This document shows, piece after piece, positions 14,098 through 21,447 of a stretch of 21,491 nucleotides of DNA (within the stretch, counting starts at the first letter, position 1; the number at the start of each line of letters is the position of its first letter). Both the position numbers and the translations under genes were made by a program. Origin of the DNA: PNKC01 sp039917655 (GTDB lineage: Bacteria > Chloroflexota > Dehalococcoidia > Tepidiformales > Tepidiformaceae); the NCBI GenBank assembly GCA_039917655.1, contig JBDSJC010000041.1, positions 1 to 21,491 on the forward strand, read 5' to 3'. The notes beneath the pieces were generated by a model that was not told the origin of the DNA, searched no databases, and saw only the letters and a program-made list of their open reading frames with translations.

Positions 14098-15329
14098 TGC
14101 CTAAGGTCTACAACTGGCAACTCGGCCGGGAAATGGAGTATCGCTTCGACAATGGGGCGGCGAAGCGGCAGTTCGCTGCCGTCTTCAACATCAACCGCTG
14201 CATCGCCTGCCAGACCTGCTCCATGGCCTGCAAGTCCACCTGGACGTTCTCTCCCGGCCAGGAGTTGATGTGGTGGAACAACGTTGAGACGAAACCGTAC
14301 GGCGGCTACCCCATGCACTGGGACGTCAACATCCTGGAACTCCAGGAGAAAGCCAACCCTGGCGGCCAGGTATGGGAGCCCGCAAAGAAAGACCCACAGA
14401 AGGCACCCTACGGCACCTTCGAAGGCAAGACGATCTTCGAGACGGCTGACGGTGTCAACAACATGGCCACCGGTTACCTTCCCGCCGAGGAAGATTGGAA
14501 GACGCCGAACATCCACGAAGACACCAGCACAAAAGTTCCCGCGGGGGGTGCCATGCTCCCCCAACACGAGGGTTGGTTCTTCTACCTGCAGCGCATCTGC
14601 AACCACTGCACCTACCCGGCGTGCCTCGCCGCCTGCCCCCGCAACGCTATTTACAAGCGCGAGGAGGACGGAATTGTCCTCATCGATGAAGGCCGCTGCC
14701 GGGGCTATCGCAAGTGCGTCGAAGCCTGTCCGTACAAGAAATCGATGTACCGGCCGAGCACGCGGACATCCGAGAAGTGCATTGGCTGCTACCCGCGTGT
14801 AGAAGGCAGCGATCCGCTGACTGAAGGGCTGCCAATGGAAACCCGCTGCATGTCCGCGTGCGTTGGCAAGATCCGGCTACAGGGGCTCGTCCAGGTGGAT
14901 GCGAACGGGGAATGGGTGGAGGATCGGCAGAACCCGCTGTACTACCTGGTGCACGTGGCGAAGATCGCGCTGCCCCTCTATCCGCAGTTTGGCACTCAAC
15001 CCAACATCTACTACATCCCGCCCCGCTGGGTGCCACGGCCCTACCTCCGGCAGATGTTCGGCCCGGGCGTCGATGACGCGATCGCGGCCTACACCAGCCC
15101 CGCGCGTGAGACGCTGGTAGTCCTCCAGCTCTTCCGTGCCACCCAGAAGATCGTCTTCAGCTACCGGATCGAGGAGGGTCCCAAGACGGGCGAACTCACC
15201 GTTGCCGGCCAAAAGCACGAGATATTCAACGACACCATCGTCGGCTTCGACAGCAATGGCCGTGAAATCGTCCGCGTCACCGTGGATGAGCCTACCGCCG
15301 AACGGCCGGGCCAGCTCAATTCACTCTAG
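14097..15329 (+). CDS. nxrB: NXR/Nar/Ser-type Fe-S beta subunit with four cluster motifs
   Basis: A 410-residue electron-transfer subunit. The cluster motifs are: I Cys35-x2-Cys38-x2-Cys41-x3-Cys45 (CIACQTCSMAC); II Cys168-x2-Cys171-x4-Cys176-x3-Cys180; III Cys201-RGYRK-Cys207-x3-Cys211, where Tyr204 takes the place of a ligand Cys, as Trp does in NarH, giving a [3Fe-4S] cluster; IV Cys228-x2-Cys231, later Cys251-x3-Cys255. This matches three [4Fe-4S] and one [3Fe-4S] in NarH, NxrB, PcrB and EbdB. The WNNVETKP stretch is typical of NXR/Ser/Pcr beta subunits. It has no signal and should be exported together with the Tat-tagged alpha subunit. It relays electrons between the molybdenum site and heme b of the gamma subunit. 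Confidence 0.93.
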   Translation: MPKVYNWQLGREMEYRFDNGAAKRQFAAVFNINRCIACQTCSMACKSTWTFSPGQELMWWNNVETKPYGGYPMHWDVNILELQEKANPGGQVWEPAKKDPQKAPYGTFEGKTIFETADGVNNMATGYLPAEEDWKTPNIHEDTSTKVPAGGAMLPQHEGWFFYLQRICNHCTYPACLAACPRNAIYKREEDGIVLIDEGRCRGYRKCVEACPYKKSMYRPSTRTSEKCIGCYPRVEGSDPLTEGLPMETRCMSACVGKIRLQGLVQVDANGEWVEDRQNPLYYLVHVAKIALPLYPQFGTQPNIYYIPPRWVPRPYLRQMFGPGVDDAIAAYTSPARETLVVLQLFRATQKIVFSYRIEEGPKTGELTVAGQKHEIFNDTIVGFDSNGREIVRVTVDEPTAERPGQLNSL

Positions 15330-15340
15330 GAGCTTCGGAC

Positions 15341-16117
15341 ATGCCACCAATCAATGATGCGACCAATGATGCGACGCAATCCCTCGCCTGGCAGATGGCC
15401 GTCACCCGCAGCTTCGTTTACGCGTTCCTGTGCCGGGCACTTGCCTACCCCACTACCGAGCACCACGCCGCTTTGCGAGAGCGGATCGTGCCCGCGCTCG
15501 AGCAACTGGACACCACTAAGGAGACCGCTGTGGCGCGCCGCCACATCCCCGCTCAGCTCGATGACATGCGGGCTGAGCATACCGCAATCTTCAGTCTCAC
15601 AGTCTCGGCCGATTGCCCCGACTACGAGTCGGCGTACAACTCTCGCGACGTCTTTCAACAGACTCAGCAGATGGCCGATGTTGGTGGCTTTTACCGGGCC
15701 CAGGGGTTGGAGGCTGGCGGCGCGCAGGCCGAACGGCCTGATCACATCACCACTGAGCTCGAGTTCATGAGCTTCCTCGCTCTCAAAGAGGCCCATGTCA
15801 TAGAAACGCTGGGGCAGCACGAACTTGACATGACGCGCGAAGCGCAGTGCCTCTTTCTTCGTGACCACCTTGGCTGCTGGGGGCCCGGTTTGGGGGGCCG
15901 AATCGAAGCGCGGGCTGGCGCGGCATCCCCGTTCTATGCCGCCGCTGGCGGGCTCCTCACTAACTGGCTGAGCGCCGAATGCGTCCGCTTTGATGTCGTG
16001 CCCGCCAACAACATGACTGAACCGCAACTCGAATGGCCCGAGCCCGAGGACGGTGCCTGCGGCGCCGCTGGCGGCTGTTCCCTGATCGGCCTTGATGAGA
16101 TTGAGGTACAGAGGTGA
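15341..16117 (+). CDS. TorD/DmsD-family molybdoenzyme chaperone
   Basis: A 258-residue, helical cytoplasmic protein. It has the family marks CPDYESAYN (92-100) and PDHITTELEFMSFLALKEAH (133-152), the latter the TorD-type DHIxxELxFM motif. Such chaperones bind the Tat leader of the alpha subunit and hold it for cofactor insertion before export. The gene lies 11 bases after the beta stop, with GGAG 8 bases before ATG 15341. This is the only non-overlapping junction of the operon. The position (beta, chaperone, gamma) matches ddhABDC, serABDC and clrABDC. A 12-base tandem repeat in the first codons gives NDATNDAT. The C-terminal tail has two Cys (GACGAAGGCS) that are not part of the family core. 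Confidence 0.9.
   Translation: MPPINDATNDATQSLAWQMAVTRSFVYAFLCRALAYPTTEHHAALRERIVPALEQLDTTKETAVARRHIPAQLDDMRAEHTAIFSLTVSADCPDYESAYNSRDVFQQTQQMADVGGFYRAQGLEAGGAQAERPDHITTELEFMSFLALKEAHVIETLGQHELDMTREAQCLFLRDHLGCWGPGLGGRIEARAGAASPFYAAAGGLLTNWLSAECVRFDVVPANNMTEPQLEWPEPEDGACGAAGGCSLIGLDEIEVQR
15352..15375 (+). repeat. 12-base tandem duplication in the 5' end of the chaperone gene
   Basis: AATGATGCGACC is followed at once by AATGATGCGACG, encoding NDATNDAT. It lies before the conserved domain and is probably neutral. Confidence 0.8.
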
Positions 16118-17100
16118 CCACCATGGCCGCGCGTACGTTCCTTCGCAAGCGCGGGGTGACTTTGGGCGTTGCACTGGCGGTCCTCGGCGCCGCCGCTGTG
16201 CTGCAATTCACCGGCGTCAACCCGGCCGTCTCCCAGACGCTTTTCCTGACCGCCTACCAGGCTGACCATGACCCAGGGGACCCCAACGCGGGAGTGTGGA
16301 AGGACACGCGCGCCGTGCAGGTCCCGCTGAGCGCACAGCTCGGTTCGTACGCGGCGGGTGGCGGCAGCATCGCCACGGTGAGCGCGCAGGCAGTCCACTA
16401 CAACGACCGGCTCTACCTGCGGGTGCAGTGGGCCGACAGTACGACGGATGACAGCACCACACGCGTTGAGGACTTCTCTGACGCGGTGGCGCTTGAGTTC
16501 CCCGCTCGCAGCGCGAGTTCCGTGCCTTCGATCTGCATGGGGCAGGCTGATGCCGGAGTCAACATCTGGCACTGGCGCGCGGACTCAGAGAAGGGGCTCT
16601 CGGACCCAGGCAACGTCTACGTCGGTGCCCAGATCGACCTGGACGTGAAGAAAGACACGCTGTTCTACACGGCCCGTGACGCAGGTAACCCGTTTGCAAA
16701 CCCGGAACTAGGATCGGTCCAAACGCTTGTTTCGCATGCGTTTGGCACGCTGTCTACCGCGAATGTGCAGGACGTGGCCGGCAAGGGTGTGCGTGTGGGC
16801 GACGGTTGGGCCGTGGTGTTCTCTCGTAATTACGCCGGCGGGGACTTTGACCAGGCTGCGTTCGCTCCAGAAACCAAGACTGACATGGCTATCGCTGTGT
16901 GGAATGGCAGCGAGGACGACCGCAACGGCCGCAAATCGATTTCTCAGTTTGTGACGCTGAAGATCTCAGCTACCGCAACGTCGGCCGGTGGCGGAAACAA
17001 CACGCTGGTGTTCGCACTGGCAGCCGCATCGCTGATTGGGCTCGCAGCCCTTGGCGTCGGCCTCGGTGCGTACGGCACGAAAAAGACGGGGGACAGGTGA
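16114..17100 (+). CDS. Heme-b gamma subunit, ethylbenzene-dehydrogenase-related, membrane anchored
   Basis: A 328-residue exported subunit. There is a signal or anchor helix at 14-31, and a C-terminal membrane helix (296-320) ends in positive residues. Between lies the ethylbenzene-dehydrogenase-type heme domain: VHYNDRLYLRVQWADSTTDD, FSDAVALEFPA (121-131), CMGQADAGVNIWHWRAD (141-157), then AGNPFANPELG and the GFGTL-like HAFGTLS (208-214). In EbdC heme b is bound by Met and Lys. Met142 is a plausible ligand here, and His208 may stand where Lys is expected, though this alignment is by eye. It passes electrons between the beta subunit and the quinone pool or a cytochrome. GTG 16114 overlaps the chaperone stop (GTGA); ATG 16123 is a possible alternative start. 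Confidence 0.87.
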   Translation: MTTMAARTFLRKRGVTLGVALAVLGAAAVLQFTGVNPAVSQTLFLTAYQADHDPGDPNAGVWKDTRAVQVPLSAQLGSYAAGGGSIATVSAQAVHYNDRLYLRVQWADSTTDDSTTRVEDFSDAVALEFPARSASSVPSICMGQADAGVNIWHWRADSEKGLSDPGNVYVGAQIDLDVKKDTLFYTARDAGNPFANPELGSVQTLVSHAFGTLSTANVQDVAGKGVRVGDGWAVVFSRNYAGGDFDQAAFAPETKTDMAIAVWNGSEDDRNGRKSISQFVTLKISATATSAGGGNNTLVFALAAASLIGLAALGVGLGAYGTKKTGDR

Positions 17101-18041
17101 TGGCCACGCAGCGCTGGCGCCAGGGTATGGGAGGCGTGGTTCCGCCGGTTGCACCGGTGACCGTGGGGCTGGCAGTAGCCGCAGCCACGGAACTGTTGAT
17201 TCTGAGGACGTTCACGCGGACGGCGATCCACATTCCGGCGCTGGAGGTGATGAGGGAACCTTACGAGGCGCTTGCCTTCGTGGGACGGTACGCGTACTTC
17301 CTCTCGGTTGCCTTGCTGGTGCTCGCGCTCCCCACGCTGGCCTACGGGCTGGCGCGCGACGGCCGGCGGGGCTGGCCCCTTGCGGCCGCGGGAATCGGTG
17401 TGTTTGGAGTGGCTGCGGGCGCCGCTGCGGCGGGTCTCGCCGGCCGTCTGCCGCTTGACCTCGCGACGCTGCTTGCCGTGGTACTCCTGGTTGGCGCGCT
17501 GAGCTGCCGCTGGAACGTGGCGGCGACTCTCCCGTTCGCCATGCTGGGCGTCGCGTTCGTGACGAACGGGGGATACACCGTGCTGCAGTCCGCCGGTCAG
17601 CAGGGGGCTGGCACGGTTGACGCCGCTTGGCTGCTAACGGTGGGCGAGTACAGCGGCGCGCTGTTCGCCTTGGGCCTGCCGCTGGTGGTTCCGAGGCGAA
17701 TCGACCGGGTGAGTGCGGCGACTGGAATCCTGGTGGGATTGCTGGCATTCGGAATGTTCATCGGCGGGGGTGCAGCCACTTCCCGCTTCCTTCTACTATG
17801 GAACGAAGGGCTTTCGGGCACGCTTCCAGCGACCGTCTACGCGGCTGCCGCGGGAGCGCTGGCGTTGACCTTCGTGGCATTGCTCCGGAACCAGCAGGTA
17901 GTGGCGGCGATGGGCGTGGCACTGCTGGTCGCCGGGGGAGTGGGGTTGCACAACACGTACCAGACGGGCCTCGTAGTCGCGGGGCTTGCCGCGCTCTGCC
18001 TTGCGGGTGGTGGTGGAGCGGCGAAAGAGGCGGGTGAATAG
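17100..18041 (+). CDS. 10-TM membrane protein closing the oxidoreductase operon
   Basis: A 313-residue, very hydrophobic protein with about ten membrane segments: roughly 16-36, 60-85, 91-113, 119-136, 140-162, 178-197, 204-225, 242-262, 267-283 and 288-303. Only two His (44 and 284) lie near helices, and there is no CxxCH, P-loop or Fe-S motif. ATG 17100 overlaps the gamma stop (TGATG), with GGGGGACA upstream, so it is made together with the enzyme. I do not recognise the family. It could be a membrane partner that links the heme subunit to quinones, or a transporter for nitrate or nitrite. The first reading relies on operon position only. Confidence 0.85.
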   Translation: MATQRWRQGMGGVVPPVAPVTVGLAVAAATELLILRTFTRTAIHIPALEVMREPYEALAFVGRYAYFLSVALLVLALPTLAYGLARDGRRGWPLAAAGIGVFGVAAGAAAAGLAGRLPLDLATLLAVVLLVGALSCRWNVAATLPFAMLGVAFVTNGGYTVLQSAGQQGAGTVDAAWLLTVGEYSGALFALGLPLVVPRRIDRVSAATGILVGLLAFGMFIGGGAATSRFLLLWNEGLSGTLPATVYAAAAGALALTFVALLRNQQVVAAMGVALLVAGGVGLHNTYQTGLVVAGLAALCLAGGGGAAKEAGE

Positions 18042-18520
18042 CTGGCAGCACACCAAGGTGCGATTCGATACGTTGTGCGCGAGTTAACGCAGGCAGAGGG
18101 ATGCCACGCAAAGATGGCAGAGAATGAGCGGAGCCTACCCCGCGCAGGTCGCGGCAAGACTGCTGGAGAAGGGCGAGTTCGAGGAACGTCTCGCCCCGCA
18201 CCGGGGCGAGCACGGCATCAGCAGAGGCGAACGCGCCGGACAGCAGTTGGGCCAGCCCTTCGAGGGTGTCGTTCCTGATCGTCAGCTTCCGACGCCGACG
18301 GGTTCGGATTCTCTCTCAGGAGCCATGGCCTGAATGGTGAGGTGACATACAAAACGCTTATGCCAGTGGGCGAGGGGAGAATGGCGGTTAGACGATCCGG
18401 TCAGACGGCGAATCTGCACCGCCGGACGCTTCCTGATCGGTCGCGGCCCGGATTCGATCGCCCGCTTCCTTTCTTCCCTGGCTGGATGCTCGGCCAAGGG
18501 CGACCGTTGGGCCCGCTGGT
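18042..18520. other. 480-base stretch without a convincing gene
   Basis: This lies between the convergent oxidoreductase operon (+) and exonuclease gene (-). Short ORFs exist on both strands. One minus-strand frame (about 18110-18330) reads protein-like for some 45 codons (KLTIRNDTLEGLAQLLSGAF, then VLAPVRGETFLELALLQQ) but begins after a stop with no start codon, so it may be a decayed gene. A GC hairpin lies at 18190-18210. No RNA gene was recognised. Confidence 0.4.
18190..18210. repeat. GC-rich perfect hairpin
   Basis: CTCGCCCC (18190-18197), loop GCACC, and GGGGCGAG (18203-18210) form an 8-bp perfect stem. No T-run follows on either strand, so it is not a typical intrinsic terminator. 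It may still slow read-through from the oxidoreductase operon, whose last stop is 150 bases upstream. Confidence 0.7.
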
Positions 18521-19162
18521 TTACTCAAGGGCGGCGACGCGTTCGAGCAGCTTGATCAGCACGTCGTACGTTGCGTAAGCGTCTGGAAGGGCGCCGTGTT
18601 CGCCCATGCGTCCGATGCCGAGCCGGTCGGCGACGTGGCCCAGGTTGAAGCGGTCCACCGTGCCGCCGCCCTTGAGGATCGTGCGGGCGAGTGGCTGGAT
18701 ATCGAGCGCCACCTGGGCGAATGGCCACGGCCGGTTCACGCGCCGGAAGGATTCGGCAAGGAAGGCCATGTCCTGGCCGATGCCCCAGCCTGCGATCATC
18801 GCATCGCGGCCGATCTCGGCGATCTTCTCGAAGGCTGCTTCGAGTTCGATAGCGGTCTTCCAGGCTTTGGGGTTGTAGCCGACCACCTTCAGGGCGCCGG
18901 GCTCGCCGTTGCCGATGTGCTTTGGCCGCACGCGCGAGCCCCAGGACTGCTCCTCCGGGAGGCCGGGCGTGAGCGTGGCGCGCACACCGCCCACGTCCAG
19001 CACTTCGTGCAGTTGCGCGTTCGAGCCGCTCATCTCGAGGTCGATCACAAAAAGGGCGGTGATGCCTGCGAAGTGCGCGGCATCGCCGTGCTCGCCCGTG
19101 AGCTTACCTTCTGGCGCAAGCTTGCGCAGTCCGGGCGCGAGGTGGGCGAGCAGCGTTTCCAT
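18521..19162 (-). CDS. DnaQ/RNase T-like 3'-5' exonuclease (DEDDh)
   Basis: A 213-residue protein with the DEDDh catalytic set: Asp41-x-Glu43 in FVIDLEMSGSN, Asp131 in AGWGIGQDMAF, then His189-x4-Asp194 in HGALPDAYATYD. Members remove nucleotides from 3' ends of DNA or RNA, and the substrate here is unknown. About 35 residues precede the first catalytic strand, more than in a minimal exonuclease domain. ATG 19162 is chosen over TTG 19165 because AGGA lies 6 bases upstream. It starts 13 bases after the MFS stop, so the two genes form a minus-strand operon. Confidence 0.88.
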   Translation of the reverse strand: METLLAHLAPGLRKLAPEGKLTGEHGDAAHFAGITALFVIDLEMSGSNAQLHEVLDVGGVRATLTPGLPEEQSWGSRVRPKHIGNGEPGALKVVGYNPKAWKTAIELEAAFEKIAEIGRDAMIAGWGIGQDMAFLAESFRRVNRPWPFAQVALDIQPLARTILKGGGTVDRFNLGHVADRLGIGRMGEHGALPDAYATYDVLIKLLERVAALE

Positions 19163-19175
19163 CAATCCTGGTCTT

Positions 19176-20438
19176 TCATATGCGGCGCAGTTCGCGTGAG
19201 CCGAATGTCATGGCAAGTGTGACCGCCGCCGCGACAACCATCCAACCGAAGATGACATGCGAGGCGCCCCAGCGGTCGATCATCTGGCCCATGAGCAAGC
19301 CGGCGAAGGGCGTGAGGCCCCAGGTCATGGTCTGCAGCGAGACGACGCGGCTACGGTATTCGGTGGCCGCCTTGAGCTGCATCAGCGATGCGTTGAGGGC
19401 GGAATAGACGCTGTGGAAAACGCCGGCGAGGGCGAGTACGCCAACTGCCAGCCAGAGCGACGTCATCAGACTGAAAATGCCGACGAAGACGCAATAGAGC
19501 AAACAGGCGCCCATCATTCCCGGTCCCATTTTCGCGCGGCCGGAGGTGGCGGCAACGACGGCACCACCGAGCAGTGAGCCGAGCCCAACGGATGCGGCCA
19601 GGTAGGCGTAGGCAGACTCATCGCCGTGCAGCACGTCCACGGCGAAGATCGGGAGGAACGTGACGTACGGGTAAACGAGCACACTGGGCAGCACAGCCAT
19701 GGTGACAATGACCAACATCCGGCGGTCCCGGACCACGTAGGCGAGACCCTGGCCTATGCTCCGGAACATGCCGAGCTGCGCGCCTTTTTCTGGCGGGCTG
19801 CTGCGCAGCTTCCAGGTCATGATCACGGCGAACACGAGGCAGACCGCCTGGAGTTGGAAGGTGCCCTGCGTACCGACAAGGCCGATCAGGGCGCCGCCGA
19901 TGGCCGGGCCGATGACGCGCATCGCGTTCCCGCCCAGGGCGTTCAGGGCGACGGCGTTCGTAAGTTCGTCAGGGCCAACGCTGTCGAACACCAGCAGGTT
20001 GCGAATCGGGCCGGCAAGGGCTTCGGCGGCGCCGGCCGCGACGGCGGTGCAGTAGACCATCCAGATCTCAATGCGACCGGTGGCGACGAGCACCGCGAGC
20101 AGGCCAGCAATGACGGCGCTGACGGAGGTGTAGAGCATCAGCTGACGGCGGCGTTCAAAGCGGCCGCCGATGTAGCCGCCGACGGGCGAGAGCAGGACGA
20201 GCGAGGCGCCGCGCAGGAGGGCGACTGTCGCAAGGTTGGTGGCCGAGCCGCCGAGATCGTGGACGACGAGCCAGCCCTGGCCAATGGTCTGCACCCACGA
20301 GCCCACCTGGAGGAGCATGGTGCTAAAGAGAAGGACACGAAAATCGCGGTGGCGGAGGGCGGCGAGGGGGCGCCCACGGGCAGTCAGACCACGCCCCGCG
20401 GGGGCCTGCTCGGGTGTGGGGATGGCGCGAGGGGTCAA
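19176..20438 (-). CDS. MFS transporter, EntS/MFS_3-like exporter
   Basis: A 420-residue, 12-TM major-facilitator protein. The first segment RHRDFRVLLFSTMLLQVGSWVQ and the loop GGYIGGRFERRRQLML, which matches the MFS loop 2-3 motif G-x-x-x-D/G-R-x-x-R-R, are typical of the EntS-type exporter group (drug or siderophore efflux). The start is taken as TTG 20438, with AAGGA 6 bases upstream. The frame stays open for 138 further codons, but these lie antisense to the divergent nitroreductase gene and do not resemble a transporter. The substrate is unknown. Confidence 0.88.
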   Translation of the reverse strand: MTPRAIPTPEQAPAGRGLTARGRPLAALRHRDFRVLLFSTMLLQVGSWVQTIGQGWLVVHDLGGSATNLATVALLRGASLVLLSPVGGYIGGRFERRRQLMLYTSVSAVIAGLLAVLVATGRIEIWMVYCTAVAAGAAEALAGPIRNLLVFDSVGPDELTNAVALNALGGNAMRVIGPAIGGALIGLVGTQGTFQLQAVCLVFAVIMTWKLRSSPPEKGAQLGMFRSIGQGLAYVVRDRRMLVIVTMAVLPSVLVYPYVTFLPIFAVDVLHGDESAYAYLAASVGLGSLLGGAVVAATSGRAKMGPGMMGACLLYCVFVGIFSLMTSLWLAVGVLALAGVFHSVYSALNASLMQLKAATEYRSRVVSLQTMTWGLTPFAGLLMGQMIDRWGASHVIFGWMVVAAAVTLAMTFGSRELRRI

Positions 20439-20533
20439 ACGGAATCCTTGGCAGCGGGGCGCTGAGCCTGACTGCCAAGCTACATGGCCGCCAGCGAAGG
20501 GGCCACAGGCACACCGCCTCGCGATGGGGCCGC

Positions 20534-20565
20534 TAGAATCACGGCTACCACCACGTGCGCGTGGT
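20534..20565 (+). promoter_or_regulatory. Candidate nitroreductase promoter and operator
   Basis: TAGAAT (20534-20539) is a near-consensus -10 box. Ten bases further on is a perfect inverted repeat, ACCACG-TGCG-CGTGGT (20550-20565), which would lie just after the transcription start, a usual place for a repressor. No clear -35 is present. It sits in the 150-base spacer shared with the divergent MFS gene, so one regulator could control both. Confidence 0.45.
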
Positions 20566-20588
20566 ACAAGAACGAGGAGAGATTGACC

Positions 20589-21227
20589 GTGACCGAAGAG
20601 ATGAGCTTGCTGGACGTTATGTACAACTGCCGGGCGATGCGCCGAATGACGACGGAACCAGTGGCCGAGGAGCTTCTTCTGAAGCTGGTCGCCGCGGCCA
20701 ACCAGGCGGCGTCCGGTTCGAACATGCAGAACGGGCGCTGGATTGTGGTGCGCGACCCCGAGCAGAAGGCGAAGCTGGGCGAGTTGAACCGCAAGGTCTT
20801 CGAGGCTTACACCGCGCCAGCCGCCGGGCGAGCGGCAGCCCTCCCCCACCAATCAGCCGAAGCGCGGACGCGGATGTTGGACGCCGTGCGCTGGCAGGCT
20901 GAGCACTTCGCGGAGATCCCGGCGCACATCGTCGCCTGCCTGGAGATGGGTGGACCGGCCCGCGACTCGTTCTCCGCGGGGGCTGGCGCCGCGGGATCGA
21001 TCTGGCCCGGCGTCCAGAATCTGCTGCTCGCCGCGCGAGCGCTGGGCCTTGCGGCCACGCCGACGACGTTTGCGATCGCGGACCGCAAGGCGGCCAAGGA
21101 GGTGCTCGGCCTACCGGAAACGATGGAGCCGTTCGCCCTGATCCCGGTGGGCTGGCCGGCCGGGAAGTTCGGGCCGGTGAGCCGCAAGCCGGTGGCGGAG
21201 ATCATGCGCTGGGACCGCTGGAGCTGA
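20589..21227 (+). CDS. Nitroreductase family protein (FMN-dependent)
   Basis: A 212-residue flavoenzyme of the nitroreductase fold. The N-terminal FMN-phosphate segment is NCRAMRRMTTEPV (13-25), followed by AANQAASGSNMQNGRWIVV and, later, SIWPGVQNLLLAARALGLAATPTTF, the conserved helix and loop near the flavin. The C-terminus holds the LPETMEPFALIPVGWPAG strand. Members use NAD(P)H to reduce nitro groups, enones or flavins, and the substrate here is unknown. GTG 20589 is preferred because GAGGAGA ends 8 bases upstream. TTG 20583 is the other choice. It is divergent from the MFS exporter. Confidence 0.9.
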   Translation: MTEEMSLLDVMYNCRAMRRMTTEPVAEELLLKLVAAANQAASGSNMQNGRWIVVRDPEQKAKLGELNRKVFEAYTAPAAGRAAALPHQSAEARTRMLDAVRWQAEHFAEIPAHIVACLEMGGPARDSFSAGAGAAGSIWPGVQNLLLAARALGLAATPTTFAIADRKAAKEVLGLPETMEPFALIPVGWPAGKFGPVSRKPVAEIMRWDRWS

Positions 21228-21258
21228 TGAGTTTGGGTTGGGGATTGGGGACTGATCC

Positions 21259-21302
21259 AAGACCCCACCCATTCTCGTTGTAACCGGAGCGGGTGGGGTC
21301 TT
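21259..21302 (+). terminator. Long perfect hairpin after the nitroreductase gene
   Basis: AAGACCCCACCC (21259-21270) pairs with GGGTGGGGTCTT (21291-21302) in a 12-bp perfect stem around a 20-base loop. It begins about 30 bases after the stop codon, the expected place for a terminator. The T-run is weak (TCTTGTC), so it may act in both directions between convergent genes rather than as a classic intrinsic terminator. Confidence 0.6.
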
Positions 21303-21366
21303 GTCAGGGAGTGTTCGGTTAAGAACATGCGCGTTCGTTCGCCGGGCGGTGAACCCCACCCCAAAC

Positions 21367-21394
21367 CCCCTCTGCCACTGCGGAGGGAGAGGGG
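21367..21394. repeat. C-rich/G-rich inverted repeat, intergenic element type
   Basis: CCCCTCT (21367-21373) pairs with AGAGGGG (21388-21394). The arms sit in an AACCCCACCCC...GGAGGGAGAGGGG context that resembles the dispersed intergenic hairpins found in many high-GC genomes. Only one copy lies in this window. Confidence 0.5.
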
Positions 21395-21447
21395 AGAATG
21401 TCGGCCCCAGCGATCGCCGAACTCGTGCTGCCGTTCTCTGCGAGGTA

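Noticed and set aside
10367..18041. Classical cytoplasmic NarGHJI nitrate reductase
   Set aside because: The alpha subunit has a Tat leader and a Cys-Asp-Cys-Cys cluster site. There is no NarI-type diheme cytochrome, and the gamma subunit is EbdC-like.
20439..20852. 138-codon upstream extension of the MFS frame
   Set aside because: It is antisense to the nitroreductase gene and lacks membrane segments. A TTG with a good ribosome site gives a normal-length transporter.
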